A DNA stretch of 64,000 bases, taken from assembly GCA_028023455.1 (NCBI GenBank), contig JAQFVV010006208.1:12236984-12300983 (forward strand). Reading direction: 5' to 3'. Under the pieces are notes generated by a model. That model was given only the letters and a program-made list of their open reading frames with translations. It did not search any database and was not told the DNA's origin. Every line of letters starts with the position of its first letter. The first letter of the stretch is position 1. Source of the stretch: Epiperipatus broadwayi (taxonomy: Eukaryota; Onychophora; Udeonychophora; Euonychophora; Peripatidae). Below are positions 33,942 through 45,817 of the stretch, piece after piece. The translations under genes were made by a program, and so were the position numbers.

Positions 33942-35640
33942 CTGTGGTCTTTAACCAACTTCTTGCTAATTACGATTAAAAACATGACCGCTTCTTGTTG
34001 TTCAAATCCTGTTATTTTTAACGTTATGGTAAAGATTTTGCCATCATTTGAAAGGTTATAAAAAGTTCTGTAAGATGCTGTCCTCTCTTGAATTATTTTA
34101 CAAGTAAAAAACCAATATATTCAAATTTTAGTTTTAACATTGGAAGAGGGCAGTCCATTCTCGGTGCTGATTGGTTAATAACCATAGAGGACAAAGAACA
34201 ACGATAAACGAATGTTTTAGACCATTTTAAAAGTATTTTTTGACAAATTATAAATTATTTTGATAAAATATGCTAAAAATAAAATTATTTTAGAAAAATA
34301 GTTTAGCAAAAATTATTTACTTATCTGCAACGTAAAATTGGGAAAGAAATCACTGATGTCAGCAAAACTTTTTGGTTGGTAAGTTCATTTTAGATTTGCT
34401 GCTATCACATATTTTTATAATTATAAATAAAAATTTATTTTTGAAAAAACTTTTGTTCACTTTCATAACCTGACAAATTATTAATATACTTTTTACAAAC
34501 GAAACTAAAGTGAATATAATATTAAAAGATAAATATATTTTGACGCTTGAGTTTGTGAATTGACTAATTAAAAGTTTAGACTTTTTCCTCATTCGGCCAA
34601 TAAAATAATCAGCAAAAAAGCAGTTAATCCTTGGTCCGTGGACTGGCACTGATCCACAGAAGTTTTCTGCTGGTCCGCGCTAGACTGGCAGGAAAGTTTG
34701 TAATAACAAAATAATAAGATTTTAAACTTTTAATATAAACAATTTTTATTTATTTTTTTCATTTCAATTGCTTAAATAAAATTAATTATAAATCAAAATT
34801 TTATTTAAATTATTAGATAATACTATAATTACTAAATAATAATCATCAAAGTAATTTATCTGAAAATGCAATCTTTAAATAACAAAGCATCAATCTCATG
34901 ATAATTACACCACTCCTTACACATCTATATCTAGTAGGTATTTCTATATTGTGTCAGTTCATTTATTGGTCACATATAGCAAAAATTTTTATTGCATTTG
35001 TATCATCTTTTTATTTTGTGGGTGATTTCTTTTTGAAATTGTAAACTTTACAAAATGAAGACAGATCATTGATGATGATTTCTCTTCATCCAGAATGTAA
35101 ATCTATTATCTTTTTTTTTTTAGCAAAATGACATCTTTACAATGATTGTTTTATTTCTATGTCACACTTTACCAAAACAACTTTTTATTCTGTTTCTTTT
35201 TTTTAATTGGGATAAAAATGACATTAAAATAACACCAGATTCAAAATTAAAAAAAAAAAAAGTTTTTTTAGTATACAAACTCCATATATATATATAACTT
35301 CATCTTGTATATTTAATATTAAATACAGATATTACATTTATCATAATCATAGTCATGGAATTACACTATTCTGTGATATTTCCCAACATATGACTGCGCA
35401 ACTCAAGAAAGTGTTCAGCATGTGAAGGTAAGCAACACCATTACAATACACAGAAACTAGTGAGTTGTTTTGGCAGTTACAACAATTATGCTCGTCTAAG
35501 GCTAAGCAGTTTAAATCTTTAAGAAAATTTATCTGTAGACTTCTGCTGGTCCGCGAAATCTTATCCTTAGTTTTGCCAGTCCGTGAAATCTTATCATTAT
35601 TTTTTCCGGTCCGCAGGTGTGAAAAGGTTGAAGACCACTG
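33942..35640. mobile_element. Non-autonomous hAT element (1699 bp)
   Basis: The ends CTGTGGTCTTTAACC and, on the minus strand, CAGTGGTCTTCAACC are inverted repeats of hAT type. They are flanked by an 8-bp target duplication with one mismatch (TTATAGAC 33934-33941, TTATAGAT 35641-35648). Subterminal GGTCCGCG and CCAGTCCGTG phrases near both ends (34640-34690, 35545-35615) may be transposase binding sites; the right set is a 30-bp tandem pair. No transposase frame; the open frame at 34359-34649 (minus) has no known domain. Confidence 0.8.
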
Positions 35641-36483
35641 TTATAGATCAATACTATAAAGAACTATAAGTACATGAATTATAAATGATAAAAGTACAAA
35701 TTAGTACAATTGTAAGTGAAACACAACAAGATTCCTTATTCAAATGTGCAAGTTAATTTAATGTCAAACAACCAGAAAGTCACTAATATTAAAGTACTAA
35801 CATTTACTAATATTATATACTCACAGTAATAAACTCTCTGTTAAATTTAAGTGTGTATTTATTTTCCAAACATTTATTAATGAGTGTAAAGCTGCTTAGG
35901 TCAATATGGCCCCTGGAGATTCATCAGACTTGTCCATTTTTTTAACATTATCAGTATATTGTAAAATTAAGAATTAACTATCTTTTAAATACTAATATTC
36001 CATAGCTTATTGCAGTGTATACATATACAATTATCATTTATAAAGATATCACTAAATCACATTGTTACTTCACTACCATAACACATCCATTTCATCAGGT
36101 TTTATGGTCCCTCTCATAGTTTTAACACAAAGTCATATTGCCATATTTAGCTTAATTATTAAATATATAGGTCCACATTTAGTACTCCAGTGAGAGTTGC
36201 TAAATCAGAATTATATAGTTTTCCATGGATCAATTCCCAAATGAGTAAAATATTTTCAAATTAGTCAACTGAATATTATTATTGTGCCCAAACACCTATC
36301 TAACTTTCCAAGAAAACTGTCAATACAGTTATTTTAGCTATTGAATTTATAATTATATATTTTGCAGGCATTAACTGAAATAGAGTATTTTGCAGAATCT
36401 TTTTCTTTTTTTTGTGGAAACTGATAAAATATTAATAACATCAATTTTTGCTAATAGTGTAATTTAATATTAATATCATCTAT
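35641..36483. other. No gene seen
   Basis: AT-rich sequence without recognisable repeats. Confidence 0.4.
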
Positions 36484-36659
36484 ATTCTTTATTACTTTTT
36501 ACAATGCTTTTTTACAATCCACTATTGTCAGTTTTGATTGCCCCAGCAATCTTCTTCAGAAGTGGAAATATAAGTAGAAGTTCTGAAGAAGACTGCTGGG
36601 ACAATTGAAACTGCCAATAGTGAATTATAAAAAAGCATCATAAAAAGTAATAAAGAATG
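36484..36659. mobile_element. Foldback element, family F, hammerhead-like arms
   Basis: Arms ~75 bp. The plus strand right arm reads CTGAAGA (36583-36589), A, GACTG-CTGGGA-CAATT, GAAAC. The left arm on the minus strand reads CTGAAGA, A, GATTG-CTGGGG-CAATC, AAAAC. One arm preserves the stem and the other preserves GAAA, so the common ancestor had both. Position 17 would be G, so cleavage is doubtful. Confidence 0.7.
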
Positions 36660-37479
36660 TACTTATCACAAAAATATTGGACTTTTTTTTTATTTAAGTA
36701 CATTGTTGTATGCCCAATTTTATTAGATAGAGCATACGAAGCAAATAGTACTTTAAAAAAGTTTTCTATAGAGAACTTGATTATCTTTTTTATGATGTAT
36801 CAGAACAAGTTTCATTATAAAGATAATCTTAGTATCATTATAATGAAGTGTACTATTACTATTGATTACTTTAACACAGGTATAGATAAGAATAAAATAT
36901 AATGGAAGCTATAATTAAGAAAGGTATTGAAGTCTTTCTGAAAAAAGCTTTTGCGCCAGAATTTAAAAAAAGACATTCCAAAATTATAAAATAAACTTAC
37001 ATGAAATCCAGTACATATTTGGAAGTATGTTAGTGGTTCATTGCAAAACTCATTTTCAGACATTTCAATGGCCATATTTATATATGATTAGTTGTTAATA
37101 TATTCTATATCCTAATTTCTTTACATGGATATATATATATATATTAAAAAAGTTAGTTAACAGTTTCTAATTAAAACTTTTTATATGATCAAAAAGGAAA
37201 TATAGTAAGAGAAATGATCTCAGAAATAAATAAATGTGTGAACAATATATGAATATATTAAAAACCCTACATTGAAAATATTGGGGGAGGGGACTAAGTT
37301 ATTTGGAGTATTAGATTAAAATATCTGAAAAACAGTGCTCTTTCACAATGGCAAAATCCTATATAGATCATATATATAATTCATCAATTACTGAAGGTGA
37401 ACCTAGATATAAAGATATATATATAGCGAGAGAAATTGGAGATGGATTGAAATTGGAGAGACCTTCATCCTGCAGTGGA
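36660..37479. other. No gene seen
   Basis: Open frames at 36657-36902 and 37348-37581 carry no recognisable domain; the latter runs into the LINE fragment. Confidence 0.4.
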
Positions 37480-37945
37480 TCGATAATGGTTGGAAATAAT
37501 ATGATTTTTAATATATTGGGAAAAGCTTATCATAGAATTCCTCAGAGTAGTTGTGGAAGACACTGTTTGAAAATAATATGATTTTTAATATATTGGGAAA
37601 AGCTTATGATAGAATTCCTCAGAGTAGTTGTGGAAGACACTGAAAATGAAAAGATAGTTACAGGAATATATGAACAAAATGGACGATAATGGTTGAAAAT
37701 AATATGATTTTTAATATATTGGGAAAAGCTTATGATAGAATCCCTCAGAGACGTTGTGGAAGACACTGACAATGAAAAGATAGTTACAGGAATATATGAA
37801 TAAAATAGATGTCATGGGAAAGTAAATCAGAAATTATCAAAGAAATTTACGATAATGAAAGAACTACGGCAGGGATGGTATATGTCGTCAATTATGTTCA
37901 AAATATATACTGATTAGTGTTTGAAAGAATGGTGCTATAATCTGT
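37480..37945 (+). pseudogene. LINE reverse transcriptase fragment with an internal triplication
   Basis: LGKAYDRIPQ (RT motif A neighbourhood) is encoded three times because a segment starting AATAATATGATTTTTAATAT is repeated at about 37495, 37575 and 37698. The longer repeat units carry AAAGATAGTTACAGGAATAT (37653, 37776). After the third unit come IMKELRQGWYMSSIMFKIYT, then D, a stop and CLKEW. This matches the LRQGCxLSPxLFxIYxDD region of LINE RT. Unequal exchange or slippage inside a dead element is the likely cause. Confidence 0.72.
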
Positions 37946-39229
37946 CATATCTTGCCACAACTCTGAATATAATTTATTCTAGCATCTTAATTTTATAGGT
38001 TTATCAAATATTTTAAGAACCCCACATCGTTAAGCTTCCGCGACAGACTAAAAATCAAATGCTATAAAACTTTTACAATATCATATTTACGAATGATAAA
38101 AAAATTTAAAATATCAATACTTTACTACTTTTTTTTTCCACAGTTAAAAAGGAAGTCAAAAAAAAGTTCCAACAAATCATAAATAATTTGTTAAAATCAA
38201 TCCTCATAAATAAAATAGAATATTTTTTTTTTCTATTTTTAGATAAACCCATTCCCAGTTTTCAAAGTATTATTAAAAGCTATGTGATAAACGCGATTAT
38301 AATCAAAATGATAACGAAAACATTAAATAATTAAAGTGATATTAATGATAACAATAAAATCCCTATTGATATGTCAGAATGTTAATCAGAAAGATGGACT
38401 TTTTGCATAAATAATTAAGATTAAAATCAGAGGCGTAACTGGATTTCTAAAATCAGGAGGAGGGCGCACATAAAAAAGGCGCCAGACACATACCAAATAC
38501 AGTAATTTAAAATTCATAATATATTTTTATTTTGGCTTAAAAAAAAAAAACATCCAATAGAAAAGTTTAGCAACAAGTTTATAAATTAATTTCGTATTTT
38601 AAAAAAAATGAATGATTTATTTATGTGACGTTTTAAAAATATAAAAGAAAACAAAGAAAACAATTAGAAAAATATTATTGTAAGGTTATGTTTGACTTGA
38701 TTATAATATTAATAAAAAATATTGAGATTCAATTTTTATCAAAGAAGGGAACTAATAAGTCAAAAAACTGTTCGAAAAACCTATTTTGGGGATAAATGTT
38801 CTTGTGTGTGTGTGTGGGGGGGGGTTATTCTAAATACACTTCTGATTACTACAGTAATGCTATGCTGAATACACCAGTGCTTACTTACTATTTAAATATG
38901 TGATATCTGTATACACTGAAAGCTGTAAATCAGATCGTTATTTTTCTCTGTGCAGTTTATTCCAGTGGGAAAATAGTAAGATGAATGAGATGAGTGTTTA
39001 TGGACTGGTTCTCAGCTAAAGTAAGTTTAAAGAAATATCAGTTTAGTCATTTATGCACAAAATTGTGTTCACCTCATTATTTTTTATGCTCAAACATTCT
39101 TGAGTAATAATCACATAAATATTAAATATTAGTACTAGTAAAAAATTTTGTGAATATGTATTTTTTATTTAATACATTTTAAACAAGGACATAAAAAAAT
39201 ATTCAAAAATTACATAATAATTGTAGTTA
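37946..39229. other. AT-rich, no gene seen
   Basis: AGAGGCGTAACTGGATTT at 38430 resembles a DNA-transposon end, but no partner is found. (TG)n and a G run lie at 38803-38825. Confidence 0.4.
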
Positions 39230-39325
39230 ATGGGAATTTGAACACAGACTTTTAAACTTCCTTCAGCTTTCCTCTCCATCTTATATAACCAATACACATG
39301 CCCACACACATGTGAATAAGGTAAA

Positions 39326-39396
39326 TGAACTCCAATATATGTATTTCATGCTGAACCAGCACTCATCAGTTGGTCCAGATCATCTCCCCCACATAT
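39326..39396 (-). ncRNA. Type I hammerhead ribozyme, family A, intact core
   Basis: Minus strand: CCAA, CTGATGA, stem II GTGCTG-GTT-CAGCAT, GAAA, ATA/TAT, triplet ATA, TTGG. The inner stem I is perfect; the outer helix has one T-T mismatch against GATCT. Confidence 0.83.
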
Positions 39397-39470
39397 ATAT
39401 AATCAGTGCTCAGTCTATATTAGATAGAAAATCTTAAGATAGTACTGATTATATATATGTGTGGTGGGTG

Positions 39471-39530
39471 ATGATCTGAACCAACTGATGAGTGCTGGTC
39501 CAGCACAAAATACACATATTGATCATTTAT
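39471..39530 (+). ncRNA. Hammerhead ribozyme, family A, CAAA variant
   Basis: CTGATGA at 39485-39491 and GTGCTG-GTC-CAGCAC (six Watson-Crick pairs), but CAAA replaces GAAA, as expected from CpG decay of CGAAA. TTGGAG is shortened to TTG. Confidence 0.75.
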
Positions 39531-39647
39531 CTTATTCACATGTGCATCTCCCCCACATATATATATAATCAGTGCTCAGTCTATATTAGATAGCAAATCT
39601 TAAGATAGCACTGATTATATATATATATGTGTGTGTGTGGTGGATGA

Positions 39648-39706
39648 TGATCTGGATTAACTGATGAGTGCTGGTTCAGCACAAAATACACATATTGATC
39701 ATCTAC
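39648..39706 (+). ncRNA. Hammerhead ribozyme, family A, CAAA variant
   Basis: CTGATGA at 39661-39667; perfect stem II GTGCTG/CAGCAC; CAAA; triplet ATA; the same 3' shortening as the previous copy. Confidence 0.75.
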
Positions 39707-39840
39707 CTTATTCACATGTATGTGGTCATGTGTATTAGTTAATGGAGAAAATAGCCGAAAGAAGCTTAAAAGTCTTTTTTAATCCCCCCCCCCCCCACCT
39801 TCTTTAATTACATAAAGTTCAGTATTTACAATATACTGGT

Positions 39841-40379
39841 ATTGATTTATGATAATTGTAGAAATATCTTCAATATATAAATCGAATGGTTTTCATGCAT
39901 AATATGCACTAGAATTACACACAATATATAAATGTTAAGTTTAATATGTAATAAATGTATTCTAAAATAGAAGGTTACAGAAACTTCAAACACACAATTA
40001 ATTTTATATTTGTATTATCTATTTATATAGCCAGATGGTCCAAAAATCATGAAAAGTTTTATAATTATTATAACTTTTATTACCCACAGTTTGTTTTATG
40101 TGAGCATGTGTTATAAATCCTTAAAATGTATCTTCGAGAAGTTAATTATGGAAAAATTCATAATAGAACACTAAAATAGTAGACTTATTTTCTAAATAAT
40201 TGTTTCCTACAAAATATATTAGTTAAGTAATATACTTTCATGCTTTTTGATTTAACTAAAATATTTATTTTTAATAAAATTATTAGACCATAAACATATA
40301 ATTAATTAAATTATAATGATATCTATTTATTGCATGTAGCATTCTCTATTTGAAGCAATCTGTGCATAAATTTATATCA
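39841..40379. other. No gene seen
   Basis: AT-rich; begins with the last traces of the retrozyme tail. Confidence 0.35.
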
Positions 40380-40710
40380 CGTGATGTATTGCCACTCACT
40401 GCAAGCTAGAGTAATCAATGGATGCCAGAAGGTTTGTGCATAAAATCCCCATTTAGTACCTACTCATCCAATATCCCCAGACTAGTTTCTGGTTGCTGGA
40501 GGTTTGCATTAGATCATAAGATCTAGGTGCACTGCTCTCAGATCCAAGGCTTCTCAATGATGAAGGCCACAAGCCAGAAACTAGTCTGGGGATATTGGAT
40601 GAATAGGTACTAAATGGGGATTTTATGCACAAGCCTTCTGGCTTTCATTGATTACTCTAGGTTGCAGTGAGTGACAATACATATAGTGAGTTTGCCTCTT
40701 TTAATAACAA
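40380..40710. mobile_element. Foldback element, family B
   Basis: Two arms: the left runs to about 40500 and the right from about 40520. The plus-strand ribozyme at 40548-40600 keeps GGC-CACAA-GCC, GAAACTAGTC and TGGGG, but CTGATGA has become ATGATGA (40557-40563), so it should be inactive. Confidence 0.82.
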
Positions 40711-41245
40711 ATTTATAATGGAAATGTTTGTAATTTTGAGATAGCTTTTAGAAAAACTACTCTTTTATGAAACATTCTGCAGGTAAACTGACTCAAAAAG
40801 AGTTTCAAAAAATAATAATTAAATTTTAATTATATATGTAAAGGTAGAAACAAAAAGTAAAAACTCAAAATTCATAGTGTTTTTAAAACTGAAAAATATG
40901 CAACAGCCTGATACTTTTACTTCCATTCTTAACCTGGGGCAGGTAATCTTGATTGGCTGTTAAGTAAAGAGCTGCCTAATTAAATAATTATAAATGGAAA
41001 ATTCCACAATGTATATTTCTATCTAAACATCTCCTAATAACATATTATTTAACCTACCAGTAGAAGGGTTTATTACAATAAGTAAGAAAATTGAAAATTA
41101 TGCTATGCATTGATTTCTTACACTTATATGTATAAGCTGCAATGCTGTGTCTCTATATCAGATCTAGAATGACTAGAAAAAAAGAATTCTTTTCATTGCA
41201 ATACTCTTACAGTTTTAATTTCACTTTTTGAAACTTTTAAGAAAG
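40711..41245. other. No gene seen
   Basis: AT-rich unique sequence. Confidence 0.35.
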
Positions 41246-41256
41246 TAGTCAAATGG

Positions 41257-41355
41257 GTTTTTTTTTCCTTATGTCAAATGCATTGACCGGGAAGTGAATC
41301 CGGGCCAGCTTCTTGGAAGGCAGCTATGCTAACCTCTAGGCCACCAATGCTTGAC
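41257..41355 (-). mobile_element. tRNA-derived SINE, Gly-UCC-like body
   Basis: Minus strand: GTCAAGCATTGGTGGCC, anticodon loop with TTCCAAG, box B GGATTCAC, then TTGACATAAGG and an A run. Target duplication TAGTCAAATGG (41246-41256 and 41356-41366). Confidence 0.87.
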
Positions 41356-41366
41356 TAGTCAAATGG

Positions 41367-42499
41367 TTTTTATTTTGGTAATTTATAATAACTTTGACTA
41401 TTGTAGATAATAAAATTAAAGATGCATATCTTAAGAGCTACATATCATCAGTTGATAATTGCACGACCATGCAGGAAAAAAATTTGAATGCTTTATTTTT
41501 ACTTTGAATTTTAAAAAAAAATCCAACAAAGAAATTTTAATACACTAAGGCAAGTCATTTTTCATGTGTACTATTTTGTTTTACTATTTCTATATAAACC
41601 TTCAGCCATAATTTATTACTATACTTATTTTTTTAAGTATTTTTTATCATACTTATATTATATATCTTTCAAAATAAAATGTGATAAATATTTTTAAAGC
41701 ATTTTAAACATTATTTTACCAGTATTGATTTAATGCAATTTTAATACATTTTTGTGTATTTTTCATCTCAAATTATAAATTTTCAAAAGTTATTAAAAAA
41801 AACCTAATGTATAATTTAAAATAATATTTAATTAAAAAGTAATAACTATTTTATAAATTTTAAAAAATGTATTTATTTGATTATATCAAATTTTATCTGA
41901 AAAGCAAAATGACGTATGTTTGAATCATATAAGTTTTCAAAATTAAAAAAAAAAAGCTTAATATATATTATTAAAAGGAGGTTGCCTTGACAACAGTTTG
42001 AAATTGTTGATGAAAAGAAAATTTCCTTGACAACAGTTAAAAAATGTTGATTATTATTGATATTGGAATTGTCTAAGTATTGATTGGTTTTTAATGATAT
42101 AATTTAAAATATTACTTAATGAAACAATAATTATTACATATTAAATAACATTCAAAATACTATTCTAGAACTTATAGAATATAATTACTTGATCATATCA
42201 AATTATATTAAAAAATAATGGAGCTTATTTGAAAATTGTTGCATTAACAAAAAAGCTTTACTAAACATTCATGTCAATTTTTACTCGTACCTGAGACTTC
42301 ATCTATTGATTATTACTGAAGCTTCATGTCCAGGTAATAATTGTAGAAATACCACTAAATATGTGTGAAATATAATGTAAATGAAGAACCAAGGAAAAAA
42401 CATTCCACATAAACAGTCAAAAAATAAAATGACAAAAAAAAAAGTCAAGTCAGATGTCACATGACTTAATTTAATAAGCTTGTATTTACAAATGTTATA
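41367..42499. other. AT-rich, no gene seen
   Basis: A small direct pair TCCTTGACAACAGTT / GCCTTGACAACAGTT at about 41985 and 42022; nothing else. Confidence 0.4.
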
Positions 42500-42588
42500 T
42501 ATATATAGAGCTCACAAAATAAGCTCTTAACAAGCTTTGAGAATATGCTCAAAGCTTGTTAAGAGTTTATTTTGTGAGCTCTATATAT
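42500..42588. repeat. Foldback family C, terminal arms only
   Basis: A near-perfect ~41-bp palindrome: TAGAGCTCACAAAATAAGC to GCTTGTTAAGAGTTTATTTT with a six-base spacer. The ribozyme-bearing centre has been lost. Confidence 0.85.
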
Positions 42589-43014
42589 AATACATAAATA
42601 TTCAAAAAATGTAAAATAAAACAGTATCCACATGAGGTGCAAGGAAAAAGAGTTAAAGAATACAGCATTTAAGATTAATTATAATTAAAACAAATTATGA
42701 AAATGTTTATGAATATACATATTAAAAGTTTATTTCCTTCTGATATAGAAAAATGACCAAGGTGAAAATAGAGATGGCTAAACTTAATGAAAATGTGAAG
42801 TGATAAATCATTGTAAAATATATTTAAAATGTAGTAATATAAATAAGAGTCTTTTAAGAATTTGAAAAATATTTGTAAAAGACTGCTAGTAAATGTAGTA
42901 TAGAAGAAAGGTTCCGGAACTATCAATCAGGTGAAAATTGAAAAGTTATAAAAGCCTGTATTAATGGATTTATTATAAAATCATTTATGCAATATTGAAA
43001 TACAAGTATAATGT
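42589..43014. other. No gene seen
   Basis: The open frame at 42675-42926 (minus) is F/Y/I-rich noise. Confidence 0.4.
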
Positions 43015-43210
43015 CTATACTTAACCTATATGTGTAGGAGATTATGGTCCAGACCAACTGATGAGTGCTGGTTCAGCATGAAATACATATATTGGAGATC
43101 ATTTTATAGTTTTCACATGTATGTGGTCATGTATACCAGTTATATTGGAAAGAGTGAATGACTATAGAAAGCTTGAAACTCTGGATTCAAATCCCCATTA
43201 ATTAAAATAA
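43015..43210 (+). mobile_element. Retrozyme (family A) copy
   Basis: Ribozyme at 43040-43105, then the TTCACATGTATGTGGTCATG block and a box B-like GGATTCAAATCCCC at 43182-43195. A diverged second tail segment follows at 43330-43500, including AATAAGCCTGTGTGTTTCAG. Confidence 0.85.
43040..43105 (+). ncRNA. Type I hammerhead ribozyme, family A, intact core
   Basis: CCAA 43054-43057, CTGATGA 43058-43064, stem II GTGCTG-GTT-CAGCAT, GAAA 43080-43083, ATACATATA with triplet ATA ending at 43091, TTGG 43092-43095. The outer stem I has diverged (GGTCCAGA instead of GATCTGGA), so only the four inner pairs are sure. Confidence 0.82.
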
Positions 43211-43779
43211 TTTATGGTAAGTGATATTTTTTAAAAAAGTTTTAAAAAAATTAAATAGCTGAATGTAGAATATTCTACAATAATTTAGAATACAAAGTGA
43301 GACATCTTCTAAATATGGAATAATCTTATGCTTATTTAAATGTGAAGATATAGGGTATATGAGCACAGACTTTCACATGACCCACCATTCGCCACACTAT
43401 CTCATAACACTGATACCCTTAAACACATATGTTGAAAAGATTATATACCCTATATATTACATATATAGACACAGGTTTATAATAAGCCTGTGTGTTTCAG
43501 TTATTAAATGTGAAGAATAGAATATAATTAAATGTATATGTTATCTATACCAATTAAATATAACAGTTAAATGAGACTTTGTGAAAATTCTGTGGTTACC
43601 AAAGTTAAGCTATGTTAATCTCAGGTAGTTCTTGGATGAATAATTGCCTGAAAATTTTAAATGCATGTATTCTGCACTTGGTGTAGACAGCATATATATT
43701 TTCCATTAAGATTCAGTGCTAACTAAATTAAATTATGATTTATAGTTAAATAAATATAGTTCTTTGTCAATCACGATAG

Positions 43780-44700
43780 AGCTTTTCTGCTTTTGCTTCA
43801 TCATCATTGATCTTATTGATATTTTCAAGTTAAGGATGATTTTTACAAAGAACGATAAAAGCTCAAGGCTACTTGTGATCTTCTTCATTTTATAGCAATC
43901 TGTTGTAATTGTCATATGAATTTTTAACATTCCTTATACACTTATAATTAGATATAAGCACTTGGAGATGTGGGTTAAGAAAAGCTTGAAAATTATTTAC
44001 TGGGAAGTGAGATATATGAATTTCCTCAGGATGGGATTTTTTTATACACTTAATGTAATCCAATAAGAATATCTTCAATATCTTGTAAGTGGTATAGTAA
44101 TGTCTCTGCTAAGTCTAGAGAAGGAGTGTAATATAAATGCAGTTTGTATGTAAATTATATGTAAATGAGTTGATCTACACGACCCACATTTTAGAGAGAG
44201 GGAAGAATTCTTTTTTGTTGATGACATTGGCATTATTTACAATATTTCCAGCATCCTTTACTTTAAACTTTGGATTATTTCTTTCTAAGTGTATAGTTGT
44301 CACTAGTATGGGTTTGATGCATGGCTAGGCTGTTTTTCATCATCCAGAAATATGGATTTGTGACGAGAATTGTTTTTGGATCTTTTTATATAGATATTGG
44401 TGTTGGGAGAGTCTAATTGCCAGCTTGGAGTAAGATCCTCTGAAGTAAACCATCGTGAAACTGGCTTGATTGCAGGGAATCTTGTATATGGAGTGAGGAG
44501 TTTGTTCTCTGGACTTCACAGATGCATTTCTATGATTATGATATTGCTTACAAGATATTGAAAGCACACTTATCGGATTACATTAAATCTATAAAAAATT
44601 CTCACCCTGAAGGAATTCGTATATCTCACTTCCCAATTATCAATTTTCAAACTTTTTTTAATTCATGTCACCAAGCATTTATATCTAATCTGATATTGAC
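43780..44700 (-). pseudogene. Penelope-like element remnant with GIY-YIG endonuclease piece between inverted repeats
   Basis: The minus frame at 44340-44567 contains HSIYKIPCNQ, then a tyrosine-bearing VYF segment, then SKLAIRLSQHQ. This is the start of the GIY-YIG endonuclease characteristic of Penelope-like elements (GIYKIPC ... YIGxTG..L..R..EH). The second motif is damaged. It is flanked by inverted copies of one coding-like block: 43930-44100 (minus) and 44525-44700 (plus), both encoding the HPE..ISHFP..NFQ phrase. No reverse transcriptase seen. Confidence 0.62.
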
Positions 44701-44877
44701 AAATACTCAACAAATGATAAAGGTATATGACAAATTGTGACCTGGGCCAACTAAAATATGTTCTTCATTCAAATCTTGGGGGCCATTTATTTTTTCTGAT
44801 GTCTTTATTTATATGGTTCAAAATCTTCAGTAAAATAAAAGTGTTTAAGTATATGCAATATATATATATATATATTC

Positions 44878-44968
44878 TCATGTGTCATAGCACCAGCCGG
44901 AAAGCAACAACCCAGGACAATGGCCAGTAAAGCAGCCATCGCTGATCTCTCAACCACCAATGCTTGAC
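44878..44968 (-). mobile_element. tRNA-derived SINE, diverged
   Basis: Minus strand: GTCAAGCATTGGTGG start, decayed boxes (CCTGGGTTGTTGC for box B) and TATGACACATGAG end. Same frame as the other SINEs. Confidence 0.7.
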
Positions 44969-45712
44969 AAAATATTTAATATATTTTAAAAATATAAAAT
45001 ATATTTTTAAATGTGTATACTACTTAATAATTTATTGAAAATTTCCAAATGTCAAACATCAGACAATCATATGATATATTACATGATAAATATTACAATC
45101 ACTTTTTTATTATCAAATAATATTTCTTGTAATTAAAATTTAATTTGAAAATATTTTTTTTTTTTTTTAGAATTTAAGTTTTCTATTTAACTGAGATCCT
45201 GTGATCCAGGTGATCAGATATTAGACTTAAACCAAAGATATCTTTGATTACAATTGGAAATAGTTATCCATTATTTGATATTCTATCAATGCAAATAAAT
45301 TTTAATTACTGTTTGTTTTTTAAATTTAAATATTATTAAAATATTTTTATTTATTTATTGTTGCTATATATTCACACTTTCTACATTGGTATTCACAATT
45401 TTCATTGAAATTTATGTCTCGCGCGCGAGAGATTTGAAGACCTAAAAGTATATAGATTTCAATTCAATTTAATTACTTCAAAATACTCAAATAACACAAA
45501 AGCTTTTGAGTGAAAAATCATTTGATTATTTATTACTGAAATTTTTATTTTTTATGATTTAGTTAAAGACAAGTGACCTTTAGAATGTTTTCTTTACATA
45601 CAGATATACAAAGATTTGTGATAAATAAATTATAAAATCATTATTTAATAAATAAACTAATAAGCAATGTTAATTTAAATATACCTAAAAAACATTAATT
45701 CATAACAACTAT
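44969..45712. other. No gene; CpG-rich palindrome at 45417-45430
   Basis: TCTCGCGCGCGAGA is a perfect 14-bp palindrome with four CpG-type steps in otherwise CpG-poor DNA. No repeat partner found. Confidence 0.5.
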
Positions 45713-45817
45713 GTCAAGCGTTGTTGGCCGAAAGGTCAGCGCAGCTGTCTTGCAAGCAAGCAGTTGGTGGCAGACGGTTGTAGCGGGTTCGCCTCCCGGC
45801 CGATGCTATGTCATATG
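45713..45817 (+). mobile_element. tRNA-derived SINE, long-variable-arm type
   Basis: GTCAAGCGTTGTTGGCC, box A TGGCCGAAAGGTCAGC, TTGCAAG anticodon region, a variable arm of about 20 bases, box B GGTTCGCCTCC, GTCATATGAAAA. Closest to the copies at 10601 and 56151. Confidence 0.85.

Larger units (their letters stand above)
39230..39840. mobile_element. Retrozyme cluster: one inverted and two tandem copies
   Basis: A minus-strand copy (39235-39430) with box B and ribozyme is followed by two plus-strand ribozyme units whose cleavage points (after 39518 and after 39694) are 176 nt apart. The second is followed by the tRNA-like tail up to 'acaatatactggtatt' (39829). The 176-nt unit lacks the long upstream block of the 466-nt monomer. 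Confidence 0.85.
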
